From contig JAITHF010000014.1 of NCBI GenBank assembly GCA_031280115.1, positions 1 to 16,296 on the forward strand: a stretch of 16,296 bases of DNA. The letters are read 5' to 3'. Each line of letters begins with the position of its first letter. Within the stretch, counting starts at the first letter, position 1. Under the pieces are notes generated by a model. That model saw nothing but the letters and a program-made list of their open reading frames with translations. It did not search any database and was not told the DNA's origin. The DNA comes from Spirochaetaceae bacterium. GTDB taxonomy: Bacteria > Spirochaetota > Spirochaetia > Treponematales > Breznakiellaceae. Of this stretch, positions 7,806 through 15,155 are shown in pieces. The position numbers were made by a program, and so were the translations under genes.

Positions 7806-8749
7806 GGGGATGAGGGGGCGGCAAAATGCCAGACCGGCGTTGAAAGGGCCGGCGGGAAGGGGTTTTCCCGCCTGAAGTCTGGAAGCGCGCCCGGGTCCGG
7901 CGCCAAGTCCTGGCAAAAGCCCTCGTCTATAGCAAATTCCCGCAGCCAGCCAACCAGCCGCTCGTATTCCCGCCCGTTTAGGGGGCGTTTAAGCGGCGCG
8001 TTCCCTGCCGGCGTGTACTGGGACATCACCGAGAGGAGCGCCCGCCCCTGCCAGCGGTCCGCGAAACAGCGGAGCACCGCCCTGCTTGCGGCAAGCAGCC
8101 CCGGGAGCGCAAGGTGGCGTATGATCACCCCTGAAACCAGCAGGTTGTTCTTAAACCTAAGAGGGCTTGCCTGTATCATCCGCTCGATTGCCTGCGGCGC
8201 CCTTTCAGGGTAGTCAGGCGCGTTGAACAGGCGCCGGCTCACGGCGCTGTCAAGGGTTTTAAGGTCCGGCAGATACCCGTCTACGGCGCCTTCCAGCAGG
8301 GACAGGGTTTCGGCCCGCTCATAGGCGGATGAGTTCCACAGGGCCGGGATGGCCAGCCCTTGGGCCCGGGCGCAGGCGATTCCCGCGGCCAGCGCCGGCG
8401 CCGCGTGGCTTCCGGTTACGATGTTGATATTCTCCGCGCCCCGGGCCTGCAATTCGAGGCATATACGGGCAAAGGTTTCGGTTGATACCTCCCGCCCCAT
8501 GCGCTCCCGGGAGATCTGGGCGTTCTGGCAGAAGGGGCAGCGCAGGTTGCAGCCTGTCACAAAGACGGCGCCGGAGCCGCCTGCGCCGGTAACAGGCGGC
8601 TCTTCCCCGCGGTGGATAACCGCGGCGCCGAGGCGGAGCGCGCTGGTTTCCCCGCAGTACCCCTGTTCCCCTGCGGCGCGGTTTACCCCGCAGTTTCGGG
8701 GGCAGAGCCGGCACCGCGCATATTCTTCTTGTTCTTGTTCTTGTTTCAT
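7802..8749 (-). CDS. Radical SAM protein, PflX-like (pyruvate formate-lyase activating enzyme-related)
   Basis: This 315-residue protein has the radical SAM cluster CNLRCPFC (C67, C71, C74), which binds a 4Fe-4S centre and cleaves S-adenosylmethionine. Four more cysteines (C13, C16, C20, C32) in CRLCPRNCG...YCGE precede it, as in the COG1313/PflX group. The segments WNSSAYERAETLSLLEGAVDGYLPDLKTLD, NAPDYPERAPQAIERM, the HLALPGLL stretch and LSVMSQYTPAG also fit that group. Its substrate is unknown, and no glycyl-radical enzyme is adjacent. I chose ATG 8749, preceded by GGGGGC; a TTG at 8818 would add a low-complexity GAGGAGGA extension made from tandem repeats. The N-terminus EQEQEQEE is also a repeat. 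It probably has its own transcript. Confidence 0.85.
   Translation of the reverse strand: MKQEQEQEEYARCRLCPRNCGVNRAAGEQGYCGETSALRLGAAVIHRGEEPPVTGAGGSGAVFVTGCNLRCPFCQNAQISRERMGREVSTETFARICLELQARGAENINIVTGSHAAPALAAGIACARAQGLAIPALWNSSAYERAETLSLLEGAVDGYLPDLKTLDSAVSRRLFNAPDYPERAPQAIERMIQASPLRFKNNLLVSGVIIRHLALPGLLAASRAVLRCFADRWQGRALLSVMSQYTPAGNAPLKRPLNGREYERLVGWLREFAIDEGFCQDLAPDPGALPDFRRENPFPPALSTPVWHFAAPSSP
8719..8746. repeat. 6-bp tandem repeat at the start of the radical SAM gene
   Basis: On the coding strand CAAGAA units repeat about four times directly after ATG AAA and encode Gln-Glu repeats. The unit is a multiple of three, so copy changes would alter length without shifting the frame. Confidence 0.6.
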
Positions 8750-8750
8750 A

Positions 8751-8783
8751 GCGCCCCCTGCGCCCCCTGCGCCCCCTGCGCCC
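8751..8783. repeat. 9-bp tandem repeat just upstream of the radical SAM start
   Basis: GCGCCCCCT is present 3.7 times in perfect tandem. On the coding strand each unit holds AGGGGGC, so the array overlaps the likely ribosome binding site. Confidence 0.75.
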
Positions 8784-8884
8784 AGCCGGGGGAATACGAT
8801 GCCCTTGTCCCCAGACAACCCATTTCGTATAACGAATTATCGGCGCTTTCGCGCCTCTTTGAAGAGTTTATGAGGGCTTTTTTA

Positions 8885-9194
8885 CCGGCGCTTCATGGGT
8901 TGCGTATTCTTTTGCGAACTTCCCGTAAGGAAACAGCCTTCGGCTGCCGGCGCTTCATGGTTTGCGTATTCTTTTGCGAACTTCCCGTAAGGGAACAGCC
9001 TCCGGCTGCCGGCGCTTCATGGTTTGCGTATTCTTTTGCGAACTTCCCGTAAGGGAACAGCCTCCGGCTGCCGGCGCTTCATGGTTCGCGTATTCTTTTG
9101 CGAACTTCCCGTAAGGAAACAGCCTCCGGCTGCCGGCGCTTCATGGGTTGCGTATTCTTTTGCGAACTTCCCGTAAGGAAACAGCCTTCGGCTG
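8885..9194. repeat. Five tandem 62-bp repeats
   Basis: Units start at 8885, 8947, 9009, 9071 and 9133, each with CCGGCGCTTCATGG, then GCGTATTCTTTTGCGAAC, TTCCCGTAAGGGAA (hairpin) and CAGCC-NNN-GGCTG (hairpin). They differ at only a few bases. The period is not a multiple of three, so open frames crossing the array are accidental. A single related unit lies near 11394-11447 in copy C. Confidence 0.9.
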
Positions 9195-9286
9195 CCCTCC
9201 AAACCACCCCCTAAAGGCTTCGTGTGCAGCGCCGCTAACGCCTGCGAAGCGCGATGAGGCGCCGCTTCTGGGTTGTGACTAAAATT

Positions 9287-9356
9287 GCGAACCCTCTCGC
9301 TACTAGAAGCACCTGAATCCCCCGCAGGGGGCGAACCCTCTCGCTACTAGAAGCAC
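9287..9356. repeat. 26-bp direct repeat pair
   Basis: GCGAACCCTCTCGCTACTAG followed by AAGCAC occurs at 9287-9312 and again at 9331-9356, 44 bases apart, with a CCCCCGCAGGGGG hairpin between. This is a duplicated tip of the repeat arm. Confidence 0.75.
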
Positions 9357-9377
9357 GTAAAACCCCCTTCGGGGGGC
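9357..9377 (-). terminator. Rho-independent-type terminator after deoC
   Basis: On the minus strand CCCCC-GAA-GGGGG is followed by TTTT, beginning one base after the deoC TAG. The hairpin is the tip of repeat element B. The T run is short. Confidence 0.5.
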
Positions 9378-10031
9378 CTACGGCTGGGGGGCTAAGAGGG
9401 CAATCGCAGAACTGGTTCCTATCCGGTCGCATCCGGCGTTGATAAACGCCTCAAGAGCGTCTCTGGTTTTTATGCCCCCAGAACCTTTTATCTTAACCCC
9501 CGGCCCAAGGCGGGATTTGAACAGCCGGACGTCCTCAAGGGCCGCGCCGGCAGGGCCAAAGCCTGTGGAGGTCTTGATGTAGTCCGCGCCGCCGGCGCTG
9601 ACAATTTCGCAGAGCAGCCCCTTCTCCTCAAGGGTAAGATAGCAGGCCTCCACAATAACTTTGAGCACCCGCTTTCCTACGGCCTCTTTAAGCAGGGTGA
9701 TTTCCCGCTCAACAGCGGCAAAGTTCCGGTTCTTTACGTCCCCCAGATTGATAACCATGTCGATTTCAGAGGCTCCCGCGATAAGGGCTTCTTCGGCTTC
9801 GCTGATCTTCACCCGGGCCGTGCTGTACCCCAAGGGAAAACCGATAACCGTGCCGATAACAAGGCCCCCCCCAAAGCGGTCATGGGCGCGCTTGATATAT
9901 GACGGGGGGATGCAGGCCGACGCAGTCCGGTACGCAGCCGCTTCGCCGCACAGCGCCTTCACCGCCTCCCAGTCCGCGTCGGCCTTGAGCAAGGTGTGGT
10001 CAACCCTGCTCAGGATTTCTTCGTCAGTCAT
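9378..10031 (-). CDS. deoC: Deoxyribose-phosphate aldolase
   Basis: This 217-residue class I aldolase splits 2-deoxyribose-5-phosphate into glyceraldehyde-3-phosphate and acetaldehyde in deoxynucleoside salvage. Family signatures are VDHTLLKADA (10-19), GFPLGYSTARVK (64-75), EIDMVINLG with catalytic D91, KVIVEAC, YIKTSTGF with Schiff-base K153, and VKIKGSGGI with the relay lysine K182. Length is normal. ATG 10031 overlaps the TGA of the DinB-like gene (ATGA), so the pair is co-translated. No deoA, deoB or nucleoside transporter is beside it. The stop codon lies one base from a repeat-derived terminator hairpin. Confidence 0.97.
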   Translation of the reverse strand: MTDEEILSRVDHTLLKADADWEAVKALCGEAAAYRTASACIPPSYIKRAHDRFGGGLVIGTVIGFPLGYSTARVKISEAEEALIAGASEIDMVINLGDVKNRNFAAVEREITLLKEAVGKRVLKVIVEACYLTLEEKGLLCEIVSAGGADYIKTSTGFGPAGAALEDVRLFKSRLGPGVKIKGSGGIKTRDALEAFINAGCDRIGTSSAIALLAPQP

Positions 10032-10558
10032 CCCAGAAGTTCCGGTTTAAGCGACGAATAGGTATGCTCTATTTTAAGCTCGTCCAGTATTTGGGAGATC
10101 TGCCCCCGGTGGTGGACGCCGTGGGTAAAGAGGTTCTGCAAGACGAAATACAGGGGAACCGCCTCAGGATTGCCCTTGTAAAAAGGCACCTTCACCGGCG
10201 CCCGCAGGTCTTCTTCTTTAAGCGCCGCGGTAAAACTGATAAGCGCCTCATCAGCGGCCTTGCATGAAGCCGTAAAGGTTTTCCATTGCTCTTCGGTTAA
10301 AGGGCCCTTGGGAACGGAAACCCCCTCAATAACCCCCAGGGCTTTAAGCGCCTCCTGATTGCGGGGCACAGCCGGCTTCAGCAGGCTTTGAAAGAACACC
10401 GGCCCCTCAAGCAGGTGCCGCGCAAGACCGGAGAGGCTTTTATAATAACTCTCCCGATCCTTTTCCCGGGCCTCGTTGGAAAGGGTGTTGAGCAGGGACA
10501 GCGCCGCGCAGTCTGCGCCGCTGTTGTATTTCGCGCTTATAAGCAGCAGGTTTTTCAT
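10028..10558 (-). CDS. DinB-family putative metal-dependent four-helix protein
   Basis: The product is 176 residues from ATG 10558, chosen because GAGGAG sits seven bases upstream; a longer in-frame reading to 10684 runs into repeat element C. The helical pattern with H48 (LARHLLEGPVFF) and HGVHHRGQ (H146, H149/H150) matches the DinB/YfiT-type three-histidine metal site. This fold covers varied enzymes, including thiol transferases, so a precise activity cannot be given; it is unrelated to DNA polymerase IV. It is translationally coupled to deoC. Confidence 0.8.
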   Translation of the reverse strand: MKNLLLISAKYNSGADCAALSLLNTLSNEAREKDRESYYKSLSGLARHLLEGPVFFQSLLKPAVPRNQEALKALGVIEGVSVPKGPLTEEQWKTFTASCKAADEALISFTAALKEEDLRAPVKVPFYKGNPEAVPLYFVLQNLFTHGVHHRGQISQILDELKIEHTYSSLKPELLG

Positions 10559-10589
10559 GTATATACTCCTCGTAAAAGTCGTTACTTTA

Positions 10590-10618
10590 AACCTAGCGGA
10601 TATTTTTCCCTGCCGCAA
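10590..10618 (-). promoter_or_regulatory. Possible promoter for the dinB-like/deoC pair
   Basis: TTGCGG (10618-10613) and TAGGTT (10595-10590) are 17 bases apart on the minus strand, about 32 bases before the start codon. The match to consensus is weak, especially at -10. Confidence 0.3.
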
Positions 10619-10660
10619 TACGGTTTGCCCGGGGCTTTCTAAGATAGTACCAGAGCGGTG

Positions 10661-11580
10661 AATCCCCCCCTGCGGGGGTTTCACGTGCTTCTTGCGGCGA
10701 GCGGGTTTGTGGGTTTAGTCACAACCCAGAAGATGGGCCTCAGCGGAATTCGCAAGCGTTAGCGGCGCGAAGCAGGACGCCGTTGGTTGGGGGTTTGGGG
10801 GCAGCCTCCGGCTGTTTCAGCAGTCGTCGTTTGCGCTATGAGCCGCAAAACAGGAAGCGCTGATAAAAAAGCCCCCCAAATTCTTCCCAAAGAGGCGCAA
10901 AGCGCCGATAATTTATGCTATCCCAACAGAGCGCGATGGAAAAATCGGTTTTTTTGCCAGCAAAATAAGATTTTTTGCTAACAAATAAAAGTTATTTGCC
11001 AGCAAAATAAAGTTATTTGCCAGCAAATAAAAGTTGTTTGCCAGCAAAATAAAGTTTTTTTGCTAACAAATAAAAGTTGTTTGCCAGCAAATAAAAGTTA
11101 TTTGCCAGCAAAATAAAGTTATTTGCCAGCAAAATAAGTTTTTTTGCTAACAAATAAAAATTGTTTGGCGGCAAAATAAAGTTGTTTGCCGGCAAAATAA
11201 AGTTGTTTGCCAGCAAAATAAACTATCCTGTCCCCGTATAAATCATTGTTTTATACCGGATTATCGGCGCTGCGCGCCTCTTTGAAGAGAATTTGGAGGG
11301 CTCTTTTACATGCGCTTCATGTTTTGCGGCTCATAGTGCAAACGACGACTGCTGAAACAGCCGGAGGCTGCCCCCAAACCCCCCATAAAGGCTTCATGGT
11401 TCGCGTATTCTTTTGCGAACTTCCCGTAAGGGAACAGCCTTCGGCTGCCTCCAAACCCCCCATAAAGGCTTCCTGCTTCGCGCCCATGCGTTATCGAAGC
11501 CCGCTGAGGCGTTACGTCATGCGATCCCTGCACCTGAAACCCGCCCGCCGCAGGATGCGCCTGAATCCCCGGGCGCAGGC
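10661..11580. repeat. Composite foldback repeat element, copy C (largest)
   Basis: This copy is about 920 bases between dinB and ftsH. The left arm (10661 to about 10915) has a CCCCC-TGC-GGGGG hairpin, CACGTGCTTCTTGCGGCG, TTTAGTCACAACCCAGAAG, a CAGCC-NNN-GGCTG hairpin (10802-10814) and GAGGCGCAAAGCGCCGATAA. The right arm (about 11261-11580) is the reverse complement: TTATCGGCGCTGCGCGCCTC near 11261, a second hairpin (11358-11370), one 62-bp-type unit ending with a third hairpin (11435-11447), and CCCGCCCGCCGCAGGATGCG. The core holds 13 palindromic units. The right arm extends into the 3' end of ftsH. No transposase is present and no credible gene lies within. Confidence 0.82.
10953..11217. 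repeat. Array of thirteen 21-bp-period palindromes, core of element C
   Basis: Units start at 10953, 10974, 10995, 11016, 11037, 11059, 11080, 11101, 11122, 11143, 11164, 11185 and 11206: spacing is 21 bases except one 22. Most are TTTGCCAGCAAA; every fourth unit (2, 6, 10) is TTTGCTAACAAA preceded by a T run, giving a higher-order repeat of about 84 bases. Unit 12 is the perfect palindrome TTTGCCGGCAAA. Units abut with 9-base linkers, so this is not a CRISPR array. Confidence 0.92.
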
Positions 11581-13490
11581 TGGGCGGTTATGGCCTTAAA
11601 CTCGCGCTCGTCTAACGTTTCCTTGTCCAAGAGCGCCTGCGCCACCTGGTCGAGCATATTCCGGCGCTGTTCCAGCATAACCTTGGTTCTCCCGTACTCC
11701 TCCTCAAGGATACGGGCAATCTCCTCGTCAACATACTGCTGGGTGCTTTCCGCGTATTCCCGCTGAAAAAGCGGCTCCTGCCGGTCAGCGCCGGCGCCGC
11801 GGGAGGTGAGCGCCACATTGCGGAACCTGTCGCTCATGCCATAGTCGGTTATCATCTTGCGGGCGATGTCCGTGGCTTTGGTAAGGTCGTTTGCCGCGCC
11901 GGTGGAATACTCGCCTGAAACCATCTCCTCCGCCGCGCGCCCGCCTAACAGCATGGCTATCTTGCCCAAAAGATAAGAACGGGTTATCGTATACCGGTCC
12001 TCAACCGGCATTTGTATCGTATAGCCCAGAGAAACCCCCCGGGGGATGATGGATATTTTCTGCACCGGATCGGCATGAGGCGTAAACGCCGCCACCAGCG
12101 CGTGCCCGGCCTCGTGGTACGCCGTAAGCCGGCGCTCCTCAGGGGGGATAACCCGCGTCTTTTTCTGTAATCCCGCCACGATTTTCTCGATAGCCTCGCT
12201 GAAATCCTGCTGTTCCACGGCTTTCCTGCCGGAACGTACCGCCAAGAGCGCCGCCTCATTGACGATATTGGCTAAATCAGCGCCGGAAAAGCCCGAAGTA
12301 ATCCGCGCCACCGCGTCAAGGCGCACCCCGCCGCTCAGTTTCACGGCCCTGGTGTGGATATGCAGGATCGCTTCCCGGCCCTTGAGGTCGGGCCGGTCAA
12401 CCAGCACCTGCCGGTCAAAGCGCCCGGGGCGCAGGAGCGCAGGATCAAGCACGTCAGGGCGGTTCGTGGCGCCCAGAACAATAAGGCCCCCGGCAGCGTC
12501 AAAGCCGTCCATCTCTACCAAAAGCTGGTTAAGGGTCTGCTCCCGCTCGTCGTTCCCGCTGGCGGCGCTGTTCATCCTGCTCTTGCCGATAGCGTCAAGC
12601 TCGTCAATAAAGATGATGCACGGCGCTTTGTCCCGGGCCTGCTTAAATAAATCCCGCACCCGCGCCGCGCCGACCCCCACAAACATCTCTACAAAGTCAG
12701 CGCCGCTCATGCGGAAGAAAGACACCCCGGCTTCGCCTGCCACGGCGCGGGCCAGAAGGGTCTTCCCCGTGCCCGGGGGCCCCACCAAAAGCACGCCTTT
12801 GGGTATCTTGCCGCCGATGTCCGTGTATTTCCGCGGGTTTCTGAGAAAGTCCACCACCTCCACAAGCTCGTCTTTGGCCTCGTCAACCCCGGCCACGTCG
12901 TTGAAACGGGTGGCAATGTCCCCTTCGGCCACAATCACCGCCCGGTTCTGCCCCACTGAAAGCACGTTCCCCCCCATGTTCCGCAGGCGTTTAAGGATAA
13001 AGCGCCAGATTAAAAATAAAACCCCGATGGGAAGCACCCAGCTAAAGAGAATATTGAGCAGCATATTCCCCTCCCGGGAAGCGGCGTAATAAGAAACCCG
13101 TTTTTCATCCATGAGCCGTATGATTTCAGGGTCGTTTATGGGGACCGTGCGGTAAACCGGCTCCCGGGGCGGGGCGGGGAAGGTTCTCAAGCCGCCCCTG
13201 CCGGCAGCCTCCCGTTTCGCCGCGGTATAGCCGGTAAAGTACGAATCCGTAAGCTCCACCCGCTTTATCTCGCCTGAGGCAATTTTGGCTTTGAACTCTG
13301 AAAAATCAACCGTAGGGTTTACTTTTTTCATAAAGGCATAGTTAAAAAGGCTCATCCCCGCAACCAGAATAAGCACATACACAAGGGAAAACTTCCAGTC
13401 CTTAAACGGTTTGAGATCCGGAAGGCGCGGGCCGCCGGAGCGGTCTTCCGGGGGCTTTTTTTTCTGGGAATCAGACCCGTCGCTATTCAC
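11517..13490 (-). CDS. ftsH: ATP-dependent zinc metalloprotease FtsH
   Basis: This 657-residue membrane-anchored AAA+ protease degrades misfolded membrane and some soluble proteins. Two membrane segments (about 34-53 and 143-164) flank a periplasmic domain. The AAA module has Walker A GPPGTGKT (237-244), pore loop FVGVG (270-274), Walker [10 protein letters not shown] (292-300) and arginine fingers in RPGRFDR (354-360). The zinc site is HEAGH (459-463) with D535 as probable third ligand. The start is GTG 13490, overlapping the MscS stop (GTGA). The conserved body ends near residue 635 (LDEREFKAI); the last 17 or so residues, [17 protein letters not shown], are translated from the arm of repeat element C. 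The active-site residues are intact, so the enzyme should be functional. Confidence 0.97.
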   Translation of the reverse strand: MNSDGSDSQKKKPPEDRSGGPRLPDLKPFKDWKFSLVYVLILVAGMSLFNYAFMKKVNPTVDFSEFKAKIASGEIKRVELTDSYFTGYTAAKREAAGRGGLRTFPAPPREPVYRTVPINDPEIIRLMDEKRVSYYAASREGNMLLNILFSWVLPIGVLFLIWRFILKRLRNMGGNVLSVGQNRAVIVAEGDIATRFNDVAGVDEAKDELVEVVDFLRNPRKYTDIGGKIPKGVLLVGPPGTGKTLLARAVAGEAGVSFFRMSGADFVEMFVGVGAARVRDLFKQARDKAPCIIFIDELDAIGKSRMNSAASGNDEREQTLNQLLVEMDGFDAAGGLIVLGATNRPDVLDPALLRPGRFDRQVLVDRPDLKGREAILHIHTRAVKLSGGVRLDAVARITSGFSGADLANIVNEAALLAVRSGRKAVEQQDFSEAIEKIVAGLQKKTRVIPPEERRLTAYHEAGHALVAAFTPHADPVQKISIIPRGVSLGYTIQMPVEDRYTITRSYLLGKIAMLLGGRAAEEMVSGEYSTGAANDLTKATDIARKMITDYGMSDRFRNVALTSRGAGADRQEPLFQREYAESTQQYVDEEIARILEEEYGRTKVMLEQRRNMLDQVAQALLDKETLDEREFKAITAQPAPGDSGASCGGRVSGAGIA

Positions 13491-14320
13491 GTCAAACGCT
13501 CCTCGCTAACTTTAATATCTATCTTTTGATAGGGCAATTCAATATGCTCCTGGTCAAAACGTTTCTTTATGCCCATAAACATCGCGGTTTTTGTCTCTAA
13601 AATATAATTCCGGTCAAACCAGACATTAAAAATAACCGCCGCGCCGGCGCGGTCGAACTGGTCAACCCGGAAAAGCGGCGCCGGGTTCTCAAGCACATAG
13701 GGTTCCTTTGCCGCCACGTCCAGCGCCGCGTCGCGCACCCGCTCAAGATCCTCCGCGTAGCTCACGGTAAACGCCACGTCCAGCCTTCGTATGGGAAAGC
13801 GGGTCAGGTTCGTGACGCTGCTCTTAAACAGCGTCTCGTTAGGGATACGCACATAGAGGTTGTCGAAGGTACGCAGTTTCACGGATAAAAGGTCTATTGA
13901 CAGCACTTCCCCCATAAGATTATCCACGACAATCGCGTCCCCCGCCTCAAAGGGCTTTTCCGACAGGAGGAAGAGGCCGGAGATGATGCTTGACACCGAC
14001 GTCTGCGCCGCAAAGCCCAGGGCGATGCCCGCAACGCCGGCAGCGCCCAGAAGCGCGGAGGTGTCTATGCCCATGCTCTTAAAAAGAAAAAGCATCCCCA
14101 TCACAAAGCCGGTATACCGGATGCCCTTGCGTATCATAAAGGTCCGCCGGGGGTTGGCGCGGTTTTTAAGCAGCCGCCCGGCGATAAACTGGAGCAGGTT
14201 AAACAGGATGATAATAACCGCCGCCATGAGGACCGCGCAGACAATACGCACCAAAAGGTCAAAGGGGCCGGCGCTGTCAAGGCGGGCCAGCACCGCGGCT
14301 ATAAACTCGCTGACGCTCAT
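13487..14320 (-). CDS. Small-conductance mechanosensitive channel (MscS family)
   Basis: This 277-residue inner-membrane channel opens under membrane tension to release solutes during hypo-osmotic shock. Predicted membrane helices are about 22-46, 65-83 and the pore-lining helix 88-119. The last is the conserved Gly/Ala-rich [18 protein letters not shown], followed by [19 protein letters not shown] into the beta domain ([18 protein letters not shown]). Size is that of the minimal MscS architecture. ATG 14320 has GAGG eight bases upstream. Its TGA overlaps the ftsH GTG, so the two are coupled, and it follows the upstream gene by 12 bases. Confidence 0.95.
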   Translation of the reverse strand: MSVSEFIAAVLARLDSAGPFDLLVRIVCAVLMAAVIIILFNLLQFIAGRLLKNRANPRRTFMIRKGIRYTGFVMGMLFLFKSMGIDTSALLGAAGVAGIALGFAAQTSVSSIISGLFLLSEKPFEAGDAIVVDNLMGEVLSIDLLSVKLRTFDNLYVRIPNETLFKSSVTNLTRFPIRRLDVAFTVSYAEDLERVRDAALDVAAKEPYVLENPAPLFRVDQFDRAGAAVIFNVWFDRNYILETKTAMFMGIKKRFDQEHIELPYQKIDIKVSEERLT

Positions 14321-14332
14321 AGAAGTACCTCG

Positions 14333-15109
14333 CTAGAATTGGGTAATGTGTTTAATAATATCCATGCTTTGGCGGGCGAAGGTTTCGCCGGCGCCGGTTT
14401 TGACCCCGGCGCTGACCAGCCTGTATGAGGCGTCCCCAAGGTCCCGGACAATGGTTTTCTCGTCCATATCCGGGCCGTAGAACTCAATGTCCACCGGGTC
14501 CGCCGCAAGAAGCCCGCCCTTGGCGTACACGCTAAGCGGCGGCGGGTAGAGGACGAACCGCTCAAGGGCGAAGGGGGTTTTGGAACGGTTTCTGACACGC
14601 AGGCCGCCGCGGATGCAGCAGGAAGGCGCCGGCGGTTCTGCTTCCGCTGTTTCCGGCGCCAGCCCCCCTGTAACCAAGTGGCAGAAATGGCCGGACATGG
14701 TGTCCGGCCCGAACCAGGTCTGTTTAGGGGCAAGGGGCATGGCTTCCCCCAGGGTGAAAGGCCCGTCGGTTTCGAGCCGTACCGCAGGGGGCAGGAGCAG
14801 GGTAAAGGCCGCCTCCTGTTCAGGCGCTATTTTCACGGACTCCCGGGGCGCGAGTTTAAGAAGGTACGGCGTCCCGCTCAGGCAGGGGCGCAGCACGGCG
14901 GTTTCCCCGCTTCCCCATACCCGGGTAAGGGGGATGTCCGGCGGCGCTGCTTCTTCAGGCCCCCCGCAGTCATCCGTGCGGGCGCAGAGCGGCGCCGCGC
15001 TGAAGCCGGTTTCCCAGTTCTTGCTTCCTGTTTTCCGCAGGTACGCGGCGCCGCCGTTTAAGCGCCAGCGGTACCAGGTCATAATTTTCGGCTTAAAAGG
15101 ATACCACAT
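14333..15109 (-). CDS. Uncharacterised protein, possibly DUF432
   Basis: This 258-residue soluble protein starts at ATG 15109 with GGGAG seven bases upstream; the longer reading frame further upstream only shadows argF. It begins MWYPFKPKIMTWYRWRLNGG and shows TRVWGSGETAVLRPCLSGTP, a Pro-rich beta-type middle (FTLLLPPAVRLETDGPF) and FALERFVLYPPPLSVYAKGG, with PVDIEFYGPDMDEKTIVRDL near the end. No signal or membrane helix is visible. The pattern (sugar-like W-G start, LPP strand, then LYPPPLSVYAK) recalls DUF432 proteins that occur beside MscS channels, but I judge this by eye. The 12-base gap to mscS suggests a partner or regulator of the channel. There is a 46-base gap from argF. Confidence 0.7.
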   Translation of the reverse strand: MWYPFKPKIMTWYRWRLNGGAAYLRKTGSKNWETGFSAAPLCARTDDCGGPEEAAPPDIPLTRVWGSGETAVLRPCLSGTPYLLKLAPRESVKIAPEQEAAFTLLLPPAVRLETDGPFTLGEAMPLAPKQTWFGPDTMSGHFCHLVTGGLAPETAEAEPPAPSCCIRGGLRVRNRSKTPFALERFVLYPPPLSVYAKGGLLAADPVDIEFYGPDMDEKTIVRDLGDASYRLVSAGVKTGAGETFARQSMDIIKHITQF

Positions 15110-15155
15110 AATCTGTCTCCCGCTCTGCCGCGGCGCCTGCCGGCATAAAAGGGCC

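Larger units (their letters stand above)
8827..9377. repeat. Composite repeat element, copy B (one arm only, expanded)
   Basis: This gene-free stretch between the radical SAM and deoC genes corresponds to the right arm of copies A and C. It begins AATTATCGGCGCTTTCGCGC near 8834, continues with GAGGGCTTTTTTACCGGCGC, holds five tandem 62-bp units (8885-9194), then GTGTGCAGCGCCGCTAACG and GGCGCCGCTTCTGGGTTGTG, and ends with a CCCCC-TTC-GGGGG hairpin. No left arm or 21-bp palindrome core is present, so it is a half element. Its hairpin end serves as the deoC terminator. Confidence 0.78.

Noticed and set aside
8612..9202. Open frames crossing the 62-bp array on both strands
   Set aside because: They are produced by repeats, overlap the radical SAM gene antisense or have no ribosome site, and the 62-base period shifts the frame at each unit.
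10559..10684. Longer N-terminus for the DinB-like protein
   Set aside because: The extra residues come from the repeat arm and promoter region, while GAGGAG marks ATG 10558.
10953..11217. CRISPR-like appearance of the regular array
   Set aside because: The whole 21-base unit repeats with only 9-base conserved linkers; there are no unique spacers of 25-40 bases and no cas genes nearby.
6461..11580. Integron attC cassettes, since the repeats separate genes and Treponema can carry integrons
   Set aside because: The elements are 550-920 bases, lack paired core sites of attC type, and flank housekeeping genes in operons rather than single cassettes; no integrase is present.
12259..13089. Long plus-strand open frame inside ftsH
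   Set aside because: It is antisense to conserved AAA coding sequence, has Ser/Arg/Pro-rich shadow composition and no ribosome site.
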